Shown: positions 7,670 to 15,108 of the stretch, piece by piece
Layout: each line of letters starts with the position of its first letter
How positions within the stretch are numbered: the first letter of the stretch is position 1
Source: Alphaproteobacteria bacterium HGW-Alphaproteobacteria-3
GTDB lineage: Bacteria; Pseudomonadota; Alphaproteobacteria; Parvibaculales; Parvibaculaceae
NCBI GenBank assembly: GCA_002842875.1
Contig: PHEF01000053.1
Location: 1-34,374 of the forward strand
Length of the DNA stretch: 34,374 nucleotides
Direction of reading: 5' to 3'
Made by a program: the position numbers and the translations under genes
Notes under the pieces: generated by a model
The model's database searches: none
Told to the model about the DNA's origin: nothing
What the model saw: only the letters and a program-made list of their open reading frames with translations

Positions 7670-8149
7670 ATGCCGGTCAAAGCGTTTTCACGATCCTTCG
7701 TTTTGCGTGCGGCATTTTCCGCCGCGGTGCTGACGGCGCTGCCTTGCGCGGCGGCGCAGGCCGCAACCGCAACGCTCGAAGGGGGAACGGTGACGCTGCG
7801 GGAAGGCGAAAGCGCAAGCTTCCCGATCCAGGGCGGCCGCGACGGCCCCGCCAATCTGAATGCCGAATGCGAGATCGCCGATGTGAGCGGTTCGGCCAGC
7901 ATCACCTTCGACGGCGAATATTATGTCCCGCTCTCGGAACCCGCCGTCGGCGACGTCATCACGCTGTCGCGCGGCGACACGCGAACATACAGCCTCACCG
8001 GCGTGGTCGATGCGAAGGGGCAGGAAGCCTATGTCGCATTCCGCTTCGGCGGTGCGGCGGCCGCCATGTGTTTCCCCGGCATGGATTGCGGCGGCGCGGA
8101 AGACAAGGCCGGAAGCGTGACCGTTAGCTGCCGGGACGCATCTTCCTGA
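7670..8149 (+). CDS. Exported hypothetical protein
   Basis: A 159-residue protein I do not recognise. It has a Sec signal peptide: basic start, hydrophobic core L-R-A-A-F-S-A-A-V-L-T-A-L, and a likely cleavage site after A-A-A-Q-A (about residue 31). The mature domain looks beta-rich, with T-V-T-L-R-E-G-E-S-A-S-F and I-T-F-D-G-E-Y-Y-V-P-L, and has three or four cysteines near the end (C-F-P-G-M-D-C, V-S-C). I place the start at ATG 7670, which has AAGGGAG at good spacing; ATG 7652 upstream is in frame but badly spaced. Its last 26 bases overlap the end of the convergent XRE regulator gene. Confidence 0.65.
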   Translation: MPVKAFSRSFVLRAAFSAAVLTALPCAAAQAATATLEGGTVTLREGESASFPIQGGRDGPANLNAECEIADVSGSASITFDGEYYVPLSEPAVGDVITLSRGDTRTYSLTGVVDAKGQEAYVAFRFGGAAAAMCFPGMDCGGAEDKAGSVTVSCRDASS

Positions 8150-8735
8150 CGGCCGGATAGTTCCTGAAAAGCGCGACGACCGGCGCGATCCAGGACGGCG
8201 ACAGAACCTCGCGCGGCGGCGCGCCGCTTTCCGGCGGCATCAGCAAGCAGCGATCGGCACAGAGCAGGGCCAGACGGCCGAAGGCGAGATCGCCTTCCGG
8301 CCCACCCGCGAAACAATCGCGCCCGAGCGCTCCCTCCGCCTCCGCCACGGTCATGCGATCGGCCACCAGCACATCGCCTGCGGCATGGGCACCGCCGGAA
8401 CAGACGCCCGGCATGTCGCCGATCCGGAAAACCATCGGCTCATGCGCGAGCGAGAGGAACGGGGGCGGCAGCGACACCGGCTCGGGCAGGGCGACGACAT
8501 TGCCGCCACGCCGCACTTCGCCCGTTACGGCAAAGCTGCTTTCGGCCGGCGCCTCCAGAAGATCCCTCACCCCCACATCGAGCTCGCCTGCGATCCGTTC
8601 GAGCCAGCCGGTCGAGACCGTCATGTCCGCCGTTTCGAGACGGGAGACGGTGGCGGCTGTCGTGCCGAGCCGCAGGCCGAGCTCGGTCTGGGTGAGGCCG
8701 CGCTGTTTTCTGAAATGCCTGATCCGCGTCCGCAC
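8124..8735 (-). CDS. XRE-family regulator with a degenerate S24-like C-terminal domain
   Basis: A 203-residue regulator. Residues about 1-60 form a Cro/CI helix-turn-helix: RIRHFRKQRGLTQTELG, LRLGTTAATVSRLETADM, and WLERIAGELDVGVRDLLEAP. The C-terminal half has the outline of a LexA/CI S24 domain (H-A-A-G-D-V-L-V-A-D-R, then D-C-F-A-G-G-P-E-G-D-L-A-F-G-R-L), but I find neither the S-M nucleophile nor the matching lysine, so autocleavage is unlikely. The start is GTG 8735, fixed by AGGAG six bases upstream; the frame is open to 8879 but that DNA belongs to the divergent promoter region. It lies head-to-head with the DnaA domain IV gene and may regulate it. Confidence 0.75.
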   Translation of the reverse strand: MRTRIRHFRKQRGLTQTELGLRLGTTAATVSRLETADMTVSTGWLERIAGELDVGVRDLLEAPAESSFAVTGEVRRGGNVVALPEPVSLPPPFLSLAHEPMVFRIGDMPGVCSGGAHAAGDVLVADRMTVAEAEGALGRDCFAGGPEGDLAFGRLALLCADRCLLMPPESGAPPREVLSPSWIAPVVALFRNYPAVRKMRPGS

Positions 8736-8771
8736 GTGTTGCTCCTGAGCCGCGCGAGGAAATTTACATGA

Positions 8772-8800
8772 TTTATCCCCGATATGTACGGAATATGCAA
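8772..8800 (-). promoter_or_regulatory. Possible promoter of the XRE regulator gene
   Basis: Read on the minus strand, TTGCAT (8800-8795) and GATAAA (8777-8772) are 17 bases apart and 37 bases upstream of the GTG start. The surrounding stretch has short mirrored TACAT/ATGTA words that could be operator half-sites. This is pattern recognition only. Confidence 0.35.
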
Positions 8801-8862
8801 ATCTTGTTTCCAGGGTGAGGTTTTCATTCGCCATTGCAAGGCGGCGAGGCTGGAGGACAGGA

Positions 8863-9264
8863 ATGATCACGGAAGGCATTTACGGTGCAGGCAAATTCGG
8901 CGCGGGCGACCGGCGTTTCGTGGCGATCAAGCGGTCCATAAGAGAGCGCGAACAAGCCGCGAAAGTGGCGCTGATGCAGGAGACGGTGGCGCGAGCCTGG
9001 AACGTGCCTATTGGCGAATTACGCTCGCCCACGCGCCGCCGGGCACCCGTCGCGCAGGCCCGCCAGGTCGCGATGTATCTGACGCATGTGATCTACGGCT
9101 TCAGTCTTTCGGCGGTCGGCCGCCATTTCGGCCGCGACCGGACGACCGCCGCCCATGCCTGCCGGATGGTGGAGGACCGCCGGGACGACGAGAATTTCGA
9201 CATGCTGCTCGACCGGCTGGAACATGCGCTGCGCCGCGCGGGCGAGCGGGGGAGGCAGCAGTGA
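8863..9264 (+). CDS. DnaA domain IV-like (DnaA_C) DNA-binding protein
   Basis: A 133-residue protein carrying only the C-terminal DNA-binding domain of the replication initiator DnaA: W-N-V-P-I-G-E-L...R, A-R-Q-V-A-M-Y-L, and G-R-H-F-G-R-D-R-T-T-A-A-H-A-C-R-M-V-E-D-R-R (about residues 85-106), the signature helix that reads the DnaA box. The AAA+ ATPase domain is absent, so it cannot load helicase; it may compete for DnaA boxes or act as a regulator, which is inference. GGAGGA precedes the ATG at 8863. Its TGA overlaps the GTG of the DUF6456 gene (GTGA), so the two are coupled. A family of such short proteins exists in alphaproteobacteria. Confidence 0.85.
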   Translation: MITEGIYGAGKFGAGDRRFVAIKRSIREREQAAKVALMQETVARAWNVPIGELRSPTRRRAPVAQARQVAMYLTHVIYGFSLSAVGRHFGRDRTTAAHACRMVEDRRDDENFDMLLDRLEHALRRAGERGRQQ

Positions 9265-10055
9265 CGGCGGCGCGGACGATGCGGCCCGCCGAACGCCGCT
9301 TCGAGCGGGAAGTGCGGCGCATCTTCCGCCGCCTGGCGGAACCCGGCTACTGCGCGGGCGAGCTGGCGGATGGACGGATCGGGCTTTTCGGTCCCGGCGG
9401 CGGCAAGCGCCCGCTCGCGACGATGGAAGCCTCGGTCTGGAGCGAGTGCGCGGCGCGCGATCTCGTGGAACCGGTGGAGGACGCGGCGGGGCGGCGCTGG
9501 CGGGCGAGCGATGCGGGACGCGCGCTCTACCGGCGGCTGACGGCGGTGGCCGACCCCTTCCGCGCCCAGCATCAGCTTGCGGGCGAAAAGCGATACCGCA
9601 CGGAAGAGGGCGAGGTGTCGCTCGCGGTCAATGAGGCGGAGACGCCGCTGGGCTGGCTCCGCCGCCGCAAGGGTGCCGACGGAAAGCCGCTCATCGACGA
9701 CAGGCAGTTCGAGGCGGGTGAGAAGCTGCGCGCCGATTTCACGCTCGGCCAGATGAGCCCGCGCGTCACCGCGGACTGGTCGGGCGCCGGCGGTGGAAGC
9801 GGCAGACGGCGCGGACCGGCGCGCGATCCCGCCGAAATCGCGAACCACGCGTTCGCCGCGCGCGAACGCGTCGCCCGCGCGATCGAGGCGGCGGGGCCGC
9901 ATCTCGGCGACATATTGCTGAGCGTGTGCTGCCATCTCGACGGGCTCGAAACGGCGGAGCGGGGCTTTGGCTGGCCCAAGCGCTCGGGCAAGCTCGTGCT
10001 GCAGATCGCGCTCGACCGGCTCGCCGCGCATTACGGCATGACGGAGCGGTCTTAG
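9261..10055 (+). CDS. DUF6456 domain-containing protein
   Basis: A 264-residue protein. The C-terminal part matches DUF6456: E-T-P-L-G-W-L-R-R-R-K, F-E-A-G-E-K-L-R-A-D-F, and T-x-x-W (here V-T-A-D-W-S), then a helical region ending with L-G-W/F-P-x-R-S-G-K-L-V-L-Q-I-A-L-D-R-L-A. The last element looks like a DNA-binding helix. The N-terminal part looks like a winged-helix (A-R-D-L-V-E-P...W-R-A-S-D-A-G-R-A-L). Function is unknown; pairing with a DnaA domain IV protein suggests a DNA-related role. GTG 9261 is chosen because it overlaps the upstream stop and follows GGGGGAGG. It ends with a four-base convergent overlap with sufE. Confidence 0.8.
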   Translation: MTAARTMRPAERRFEREVRRIFRRLAEPGYCAGELADGRIGLFGPGGGKRPLATMEASVWSECAARDLVEPVEDAAGRRWRASDAGRALYRRLTAVADPFRAQHQLAGEKRYRTEEGEVSLAVNEAETPLGWLRRRKGADGKPLIDDRQFEAGEKLRADFTLGQMSPRVTADWSGAGGGSGRRRGPARDPAEIANHAFAARERVARAIEAAGPHLGDILLSVCCHLDGLETAERGFGWPKRSGKLVLQIALDRLAAHYGMTERS

Positions 10056-10483
10056 GCCGATGCCGCGGCGGCGGCCGCCTTCGCGTCCGAGCGGATGCGC
10101 GCCACCATGGAATTGAGGCCGTTCGAACGCTGCGGGGTGAGGTGTTCGTTGAGCCCGAGCGCGGCGAAGACGGCGCGCGCATCGACGTTCAGAATTTCTT
10201 CCGGCGTCTTGTCCGAAAAGAGGCGCATCAGGATGGCGATGAGGCCGCGCACGATATGGGCATCGCTGTCGCCGCGAAAATGAAGGAGCGGCGCACCGCC
10301 TGCATTCTCGCGCAAATCATTCACCAGCCAGACCTGACTGACGCAGCCTTCGACCTTGTTTTCGCGCGAGTGTTCGGCATCGGTGAGCGGTTCGAGCTCC
10401 TTGCCGAGCTCGATCACATAGCGATAACGATCCTCCCATTCGTCGAGGAATTCGAAATCGTCCACGAGATCCTGAATGCTCAT
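10052..10483 (-). CDS. sufE: SufE family cysteine desulfuration protein
   Basis: SufE accepts persulfide sulfur from the cysteine desulfurase SufS and passes it to the SufBCD scaffold in Fe-S cluster assembly. The 143-residue product has the expected start (D-L-V-D-D-F-E-F-L-D-x-W-E-D-R-Y-R-Y-V-I-E-L-G) and the catalytic cysteine in V-E-G-C-V-S-Q-V-W (about residue 47), followed by F-R-G-D-S-D-A-H-I-V-R-G-L. Length is normal; the tail is an Ala-rich string. It is not beside the other suf genes here. Its stop codon overlaps that of the DUF6456 gene on the other strand (10052-10055). Confidence 0.93.
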   Translation of the reverse strand: MSIQDLVDDFEFLDEWEDRYRYVIELGKELEPLTDAEHSRENKVEGCVSQVWLVNDLRENAGGAPLLHFRGDSDAHIVRGLIAILMRLFSDKTPEEILNVDARAVFAALGLNEHLTPQRSNGLNSMVARIRSDAKAAAAAASA

Positions 10484-10536
10484 ACCGTCCTTTCGGGGCG
10501 TGGAATTGCCTGCTCAGGACATAGCGAGTGGCGCCT

Positions 10537-10581
10537 GAAAGAACAAGCGCCCTGCAAGCCGGGAGGCAGCTTGCAGGGCGC
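10537..10581 (-). terminator. Rho-independent-type terminator for the DUF5330 gene
   Basis: Arms GCGCCCTGCAAGC (10547-10559) and GCTTGCAGGGCGC (10569-10581) form a perfect 13-bp stem with a nine-base loop. On the minus strand the stem is followed by TTGTTCTTTC, a T-rich though interrupted tail. It lies 60 bases beyond the DUF5330 stop and just before the sufE start. Confidence 0.75.
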
Positions 10582-10642
10582 CTTGGTTGCCGGCGCGTAC
10601 CTAGGAATGCGCCGGAAGGCCGACAGGGCTCGATGGGTGAGG

Positions 10643-11050
10643 TCAGGCGCCTGTCGTGTAGCCGGTCGGAGCGGCGGGGCGGATGGCGGCGGGCTGCGCC
10701 GCTGCCGTTGCCCCTTGATTGTGTTCCCTGGCTTTTTCGGTGAGCCAGGTGAGCGCCGTGGCGCCGTAATGTGCGGTCTGGCGGACGACATGGCCGACGA
10801 TCGCGTGGCTCTTTGCGCAGATATCCGGGTTGCGGTCGCAGAAGCCCATGACGTCCTGCGCCGAGCGGGCGGCGAGGGTGAGCGCTTCGCCCGCACCGAT
10901 ATCTTCGGTGGGCGGGGCGCCGCCGGTCACAAGGGCGGCGGCGGAATATCCCCCCATGCCGGCGGGTTGCGGATCGGTTTCGTATCCGGCGGCCGGCAAC
11001 AGGAAGGCCAGCACGGTCAGCCAGAAGGCGGCTCTCAATATGAACGACAT
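10643..11050 (-). CDS. DUF5330-like exported or membrane-anchored protein
   Basis: A 135-residue protein with a hydrophobic N-terminus (M-S-F-I-L-R-A-A-F-W-L-T-V-L-A-F-L-L-P) that acts as a signal or anchor, a form typical of the Rhizobiales DUF5330 family. The middle has A-A-R-S-A-Q-D-V-M-G-F-C-D-R-N-P-D-I-C, with two cysteines likely paired, followed by a helix (H-A-I-V-G-H-V-V-R-Q-T). The C-terminal third is Ala/Pro-rich and probably disordered. Function is unknown. AGGACTG before the ATG at 11050 serves as ribosome-binding site. A strong terminator follows downstream, so it is probably a single-gene unit. Confidence 0.7.
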   Translation of the reverse strand: MSFILRAAFWLTVLAFLLPAAGYETDPQPAGMGGYSAAALVTGGAPPTEDIGAGEALTLAARSAQDVMGFCDRNPDICAKSHAIVGHVVRQTAHYGATALTWLTEKAREHNQGATAAAQPAAIRPAAPTGYTTGA

Positions 11051-11104
11051 GCGACAGTCCTTTCCCGGCAGATGTTCGCGTTACAGGGAGGACACTAGGC
11101 GCCG

Positions 11105-11280
11105 CATGCTGCCGCGCAGTTAATTGGATAGATAAAATGCAAGTATAGATGGGATTTATGCTATTGGAAGTGGGGGGATGGTTGATTTGAATACTACATT
11201 ACTGAAGTAATTAGACGATAAGTGTAATAAAAACAAAGAAAAATGCGCATCAAATTTGACGCGCATTTCGCTCAAATACC
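11105..11280. other. AT-rich intergenic patch with no gene
   Basis: This stretch lies between the DUF5330 gene start (11050) and the lipoprotein gene end (11346). It is markedly richer in A+T than anything around it, with runs such as AATAAAAACAAAG and GATTTATGCTATT, and no convincing open frame. It includes the terminator-like palindrome at 11241-11268. The rest probably serves as promoter DNA for the DUF5330 gene, but I cannot pick one promoter with confidence. Confidence 0.5.
11225..11268 (-). terminator. Terminator of the lipoprotein gene
   Basis: AAATGCGC (11241-11248) and GCGCATTT (11261-11268) pair, and the bases between include the self-complementary TCAAATTTGA, so nearly the whole 28-base stretch is palindromic with one mismatched pair. 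On the minus strand it is followed by TTTCTTTGTTTTTATTAC, a good T-rich tail. It lies about 80 bases past the lipoprotein gene stop. Confidence 0.75.
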
Positions 11281-11345
11281 GGAGGCATTCGATTCAAATT
11301 TTCGCCGTTTCGCCGAGTCCGCGGGAGGCCCGGGACGGCCCGCGC

Positions 11346-12437
11346 TCAGTTCGCGAGCGTGGAGGGCGGCACGGCTTGCGCCCAGCAACTGCCGACTTCG
11401 GTGATGGCGTGCTTGGCCGTGCAATAGGCTTCCTCGGAAGGGAAGCGCGCGGCGGCGATGCACTGGTTGAGATTGAGCCGCGCCCAGTTGAGGCAGCGCC
11501 CCGTGGTGGTGCGGCCTTCCGCAAGGCCCTTCTCCATCGAGCTCTCGATCACCTGATAGGCGCCGAGCGTGAGGATGCGGTTCATGACGCTCGGCGCATA
11601 GGCCTGCGCACGCGACACCGGCGACAGCGCGGCGAGGACGGCACGTGCCTGGCCGGCGAGGCTTTCTTCTTCCGCGGCAGCCGTCTTCGTTTCGGCGGCG
11701 CCCGGCAGCGGCGTGCTCATGCCCCACTTCTGCTTCTGGAACTTGTAGGCCGTGTCCATGAAGCGCGAGGCGAGCCCGGTCATGCGCTGATGCTCGTTGC
11801 GGATCGAGACGGCGACGGCCGCGGAGGCGGAGCTCACACCCGCAAGCTGCATGACGTAATTTTCATCCGCCGCGAGAGTTTCGAGAACGGCGCTCTTGCC
11901 ACGGGCACGGGCTTCGCTGCGCACGCCCTGCGCGAAAACCGGATCCCCGGCGGCGATCAGCGCCATGGCCGTGTACCAGCCCTCGGCGAGCACATCCGGT
12001 TCCTGGAAGCGAAGCGCGGCAAGCGCCCGGCGCACATCGCTCGGTGTGCTGAGCTTGTTGGCGTCGACGGCGGCAAGGGCCGAGCCGTAACCGACATAGA
12101 CGCCCGCGAGATCGGCCATGCCCGGCCGCGCACCAAGCGCGGCAACGCCGGCGGAGGGATCGATCGAAGCAACCTGGACCGGGTTCGCCCGGCGCGGCGC
12201 GGGAAGCGGAAGCGGAATATTGGCGGAAGCAACGGAAGTGGCGGCGGTCAACGCATCGTTCGCGAGGGGTGCGGCCTCGCTTGTAGCAAGCTCGGCCTTG
12301 TTTTTTTCGGGTTCGCTGGAGGAGGCGTTGCCTCCCTGAACGACGGTGCAGCCGGCGATCAGCAAGGCGGCGGATACGGAAAGGCCGGCAAGGCGGACGC
12401 TTTCCCGGAATTTAAAAGCCAAGTTCTTACCCCTCAT
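11346..12437 (-). CDS. Hypothetical lipoprotein, 363 residues
   Basis: Not recognised as a named family. The N-terminus is a lipoprotein signal: M-R-G-K-N...S-V-S-A-A-L-L-I-A-G-C, with the lipobox cysteine near residue 29. A low-complexity Ser/Ala/Pro linker runs to about residue 90. A mainly helical domain follows, with L-S-T-P-S-D-V-R-R-A-L, W-Y-T-A-M-A-L-I-A-A and a C-terminal stretch containing three cysteines (G-R-C-L-N-W-A-R-L-N-L-N-Q-C, A-Y-C, G-S-C-W-A-Q). Spacing of the late cysteines suggests disulfides in the periplasm. I chose ATG 12437 because the signal peptide begins there; the frame continues to 12533. It has its own terminator. Confidence 0.75.
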   Translation of the reverse strand: MRGKNLAFKFRESVRLAGLSVSAALLIAGCTVVQGGNASSSEPEKNKAELATSEAAPLANDALTAATSVASANIPLPLPAPRRANPVQVASIDPSAGVAALGARPGMADLAGVYVGYGSALAAVDANKLSTPSDVRRALAALRFQEPDVLAEGWYTAMALIAAGDPVFAQGVRSEARARGKSAVLETLAADENYVMQLAGVSSASAAVAVSIRNEHQRMTGLASRFMDTAYKFQKQKWGMSTPLPGAAETKTAAAEEESLAGQARAVLAALSPVSRAQAYAPSVMNRILTLGAYQVIESSMEKGLAEGRTTTGRCLNWARLNLNQCIAAARFPSEEAYCTAKHAITEVGSCWAQAVPPSTLAN

Positions 12438-12644
12438 GGCAGCCCCGCTTCCCCGCTTGACCGGATTCTTGCGACCGGCGACTTGTCTTAATGAAGTATG
12501 AGTGAGTCTAATGCCGCTGGCCCCCCTCCGCAAACGGGAAACGCGTTAAGCATGAACGGGAGCGGCCCGAAAGGCCTTGGGGTACACGGGTTACGGCGAC
12601 AAACGCTCACACAGGGGCGCTGACAGAGGCGAACGGGAACGACA

Positions 12645-12977
12645 ATGGATGCTGCGCCGAGGCTGAAAGCCGACATCTGGGTGAAAGCCCTGATCCGCCG
12701 CGCGCAGGTCGCGGGTGCGGCGGCGATGGTCGTGCGCCGGGGCGACGACACTTCGGGCACCGTGCTGGTCAAGGTCAACACGCTGAACGGTGAGGCCGAG
12801 GTCTACAGCCCCGCCCGGGAGGGCGATGGCTCTCTCGTCTGGCTGTCGAAGGGCCGGCAGCCGGAAGCCGACGCCGATGCCTATATAGAAAAGCAGCGGC
12901 GCTTCGATCCGGATATCTGGGTAATCGAGATCGAGGACCGGGAAGGCCGCCACTTCCTGCAGGAGAAAGTGGCGTAA
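12645..12977 (+). CDS. DUF1491 family protein
   Basis: A 110-residue cytosolic protein matching the alphaproteobacterial DUF1491 family. It has R-L-K-A-D-I-W-V-K-A-L-I-R-R near the start, A-A-M-V-V-R-R-G-D-D-T-S-G-T-V-L-V-K-V in the centre, and D-A-D-A-Y-I-E-K-Q-R-R-F-D-P-D-I-W-V-I-E-I-E-D-R near the end. The length is typical. Function is unknown. The 207-base spacer between it and the divergent lipoprotein gene must carry both promoters, but I see no clear consensus. GAACGGGAAC before the ATG at 12645 is a modest ribosome-binding site. The 29-bp tandem array begins 17 bases after its stop. Confidence 0.85.
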   Translation: MDAAPRLKADIWVKALIRRAQVAGAAAMVVRRGDDTSGTVLVKVNTLNGEAEVYSPAREGDGSLVWLSKGRQPEADADAYIEKQRRFDPDIWVIEIEDREGRHFLQEKVA

Positions 12978-12994
12978 GCCCGCCCGTCTCGAAT

Positions 12995-13134
12995 GGCCGT
13001 TTACGGCCGCATGAATATCCCGAGGCCGTTCACGGCCGCATGAACATCCCGAGGCCGTTTACGGCCGCATGAACATCCCGAGGCCGTTTACGGCCGCATG
13101 AACATCCTGAGGCCGTTTACGGCCGCATGAACAT
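12995..13134. repeat. Tandem array of a 29-bp unit, 4.8 copies
   Basis: Units start at 12995, 13024, 13053, 13082 and 13111. The unit begins GGCCGTTTACGGCC, an inverted repeat (GGCCGT/ACGGCC around TT), and continues GCATGAACATCCCGA. Copies differ by single bases: AAT for AAC in copy 1, TTC for TTT in copy 2, CTGA for CCGA in copy 4. The fifth, partial copy contains the last codons and the stop of the minus-strand gene at 13117-13335, so the array looks like repeated duplication of that gene's 3' end. There are no unique spacers, so it is not a CRISPR array. The five small hairpins could act as a bidirectional transcription barrier between convergent genes. Confidence 0.9.
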
Positions 13135-13335
13135 GAAGTCCTCGTCCGGGTCGAGGTGGTCGGCTGCTTCCATGATCTCGGCACGGATGTCTTCAGGGGT
13201 GCGCGTGTCGCGCCAGATATGCAGCACCTTCTCGAACATGATGCGGGCCATGGCGTCGGTCGAGATGTTCTTCTCGGCCGCCTCGGCCAGCGCCGCCTCG
13301 ATATGCGGCTCTATGATGTCTCGCGCGGTGGTCAT
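13117..13335 (-). CDS. Small acidic hypothetical protein
   Basis: A 72-residue, all-helical acidic protein I do not recognise. It begins M-T-T-A-R-D-I-I-E-P-H-I-E and ends D-P-D-E-D-F-M-F-M-R-P. The start is ATG 13335 with a GAGAG ribosome-binding site; the open frame continues to 13395 without support. Its final codons and stop are the parent of the 29-bp tandem array that follows, so the protein's C-terminus itself has not been lengthened. It is convergent with the DUF1491 gene and divergent from prfC. Confidence 0.65.
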   Translation of the reverse strand: MTTARDIIEPHIEAALAEAAEKNISTDAMARIMFEKVLHIWRDTRTPEDIRAEIMEAADHLDPDEDFMFMRP

Positions 13336-13506
13336 CGGGTCTCTCGCTTTGCTGAATGTCGAATGCGCCATACTCGCACGGGAGGAGACCGGCAAGGATT
13401 GGCCAGTTTGTCGCGGCCAGCTTTGGCGAGGGCGTGCCGTTTCGTCCCGGGTGGCGATTTCTCGCGCTTTCGGCTAGTGTCCGCCGCAAATCCTGAGGAG
13501 CTCAAC

Positions 13507-15088
13507 GTGAGTACGACCGAAACCGCCGCCCGGCCGGGCGAGGTGGATACGGAGGTCCGGAACCGCCGCACCTTCGCGATCATCTCCCACCCAGACGCGG
13601 GCAAGACGACGCTGACCGAGAACCTGCTGCTGAAAGGCGGGGCGATCCGCCTTGCCGGGCAGGTGAAGGCGCGCGGCGACAACCGGCGTGCGCGCTCGGA
13701 CTGGATGAAGATTGAGCAGGACCGCGGCATCTCGGTGACCTCGGCCGTGATGACCTTCGAATACGAGGGCATCATCTGCAACCTGCTCGACACGCCGGGC
13801 CACGAGGATTTCAGCGAGGACACCTACCGGACGCTGACCGCCGCCGACAGCGCCATCATGGTGATCGACGCGGCGAAGGGCATCGAGGCGCAGACGCTGA
13901 AGCTCTTCGAGGTCTGCCGGCTGCGCGACGTGCCGATCATCACTTTCATCAACAAGATCGACCGCGAAGGCCAGGATCCATTCGATCTGATGGACGAGAT
14001 CGCCTCGAAACTCGCACTCGACACCGTGCCGATGATCTGGCCGGCGGGCATGGGCGGATTGCTGCGCGGCATTTTCGATCCCGTGAACAATCGTTTCGTG
14101 CCTTATGCGAAGCCGGGAACGGAACACAGCGACGAGGAACCGCCAAGCCTCGATGGCGACAAGATCGCCGAATATGCGGGTGCGGACGAACTTGTGAAGT
14201 TCCGCGAGGAGATGGAACTCGCCCGTGAGGGTAGCCCCGCCTTCGACATCGACGCCTATCGCGCCGGCCACATGACGCCGATCTATTTCGGCAGTGCGCT
14301 CCGGAAACTCGGTGTGCGCGAATTGCTCGATGCCGTGGTGCGGTTCGCGCCGCCGCCGCGCGCGCAGCCCGCCGCGACCCGCACGGTGGAACCGACCGAG
14401 GCGAAGGTGTCGGGCTTCGTCTTCAAGGTGCAGGCGAACATGGACGCGAACCACCGCGACCGCGTGGCTTTCATGCGCATATGTTCCGGCAAGTTCAAGC
14501 GCGGCATGCGGCTCAAACTTTCCGGCAGCGGAAAGACGATCGGCGTTCACAATCCGATCCTCTTCTTCGCGCAGGACCGCGAGCTGCTGGACGAGGCTTA
14601 TGCGGGCGACATCATCGGCATTCCGAACCACGGCACGATCCGCGTCGGCGACACGCTGAGCGAAACGGAAGACCTGACCTTCACCGGTATTCCGAACTTC
14701 GCGCCGGAAATTCTGCGCCGCGTGCGCCTCGACGACCCGATGAAGGCAAAGCACATGCGCCGCGCGCTCGAAAGCCTGGCGGAAGAGGGCGTAACGCAGG
14801 TCTTCAAGCCGGAGATCGGCGCGAACTGGATCGTTGGCGTCGTCGGCCAGCTTCAGCTTGAAGTGCTCGCATCGCGCATTGCCTCCGAATACGACATCAA
14901 GGTTCATTTCGAGCCCGCCCCTTATGAGACGGCGCGCTGGGTGAGCGCGGAAGACCCCGCCGAACTCAAGCGCTTCATGGAGGCGCATCGCGGCAACATG
15001 GCGACCGACCGCGACGGCGCGCCGGTCTTCATGGGCAAGAGCGCCTGGGAACTCGGCGACGCGAGAGCGCGCCCCCGTGGCGGCCTGA
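13507..15088 (+). CDS. prfC: Peptide chain release factor 3, C-terminal end deleted and frameshifted
   Basis: RF3 is the GTPase that removes RF1/RF2 from the ribosome after termination. The N-terminus has the G1 motif S-H-P-D-A-G-K-T-T (residues 27-35), then G3 D-T-P-G-H-E-D-F and G4 N-K-I-D, followed by the RF3-type domains II and III up to K-S-A-W-E-L-G (about residue 518). At this point members normally continue with about ten residues including a [FYW]-P-x-[VI]-x-F segment and end with a T-R-E motif. Here that segment is missing; A-T-R-E-R-A-P-V-A-A and a TGA (15086-15088) appear in the +1 frame instead. In frame 0 translation runs on into the mscS gene. The GTG at 13507 has GAGGAG six bases upstream. 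The core enzyme may still work. Confidence 0.9.
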
Positions 15089-15108
15089 TCGGGCGAGGTT
15101 CCCAAGGG

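Noticed and set aside
12995..13134. CRISPR array
   Set aside because: The 29-bp repeats are directly adjacent with no unique spacers, and there are no cas genes.
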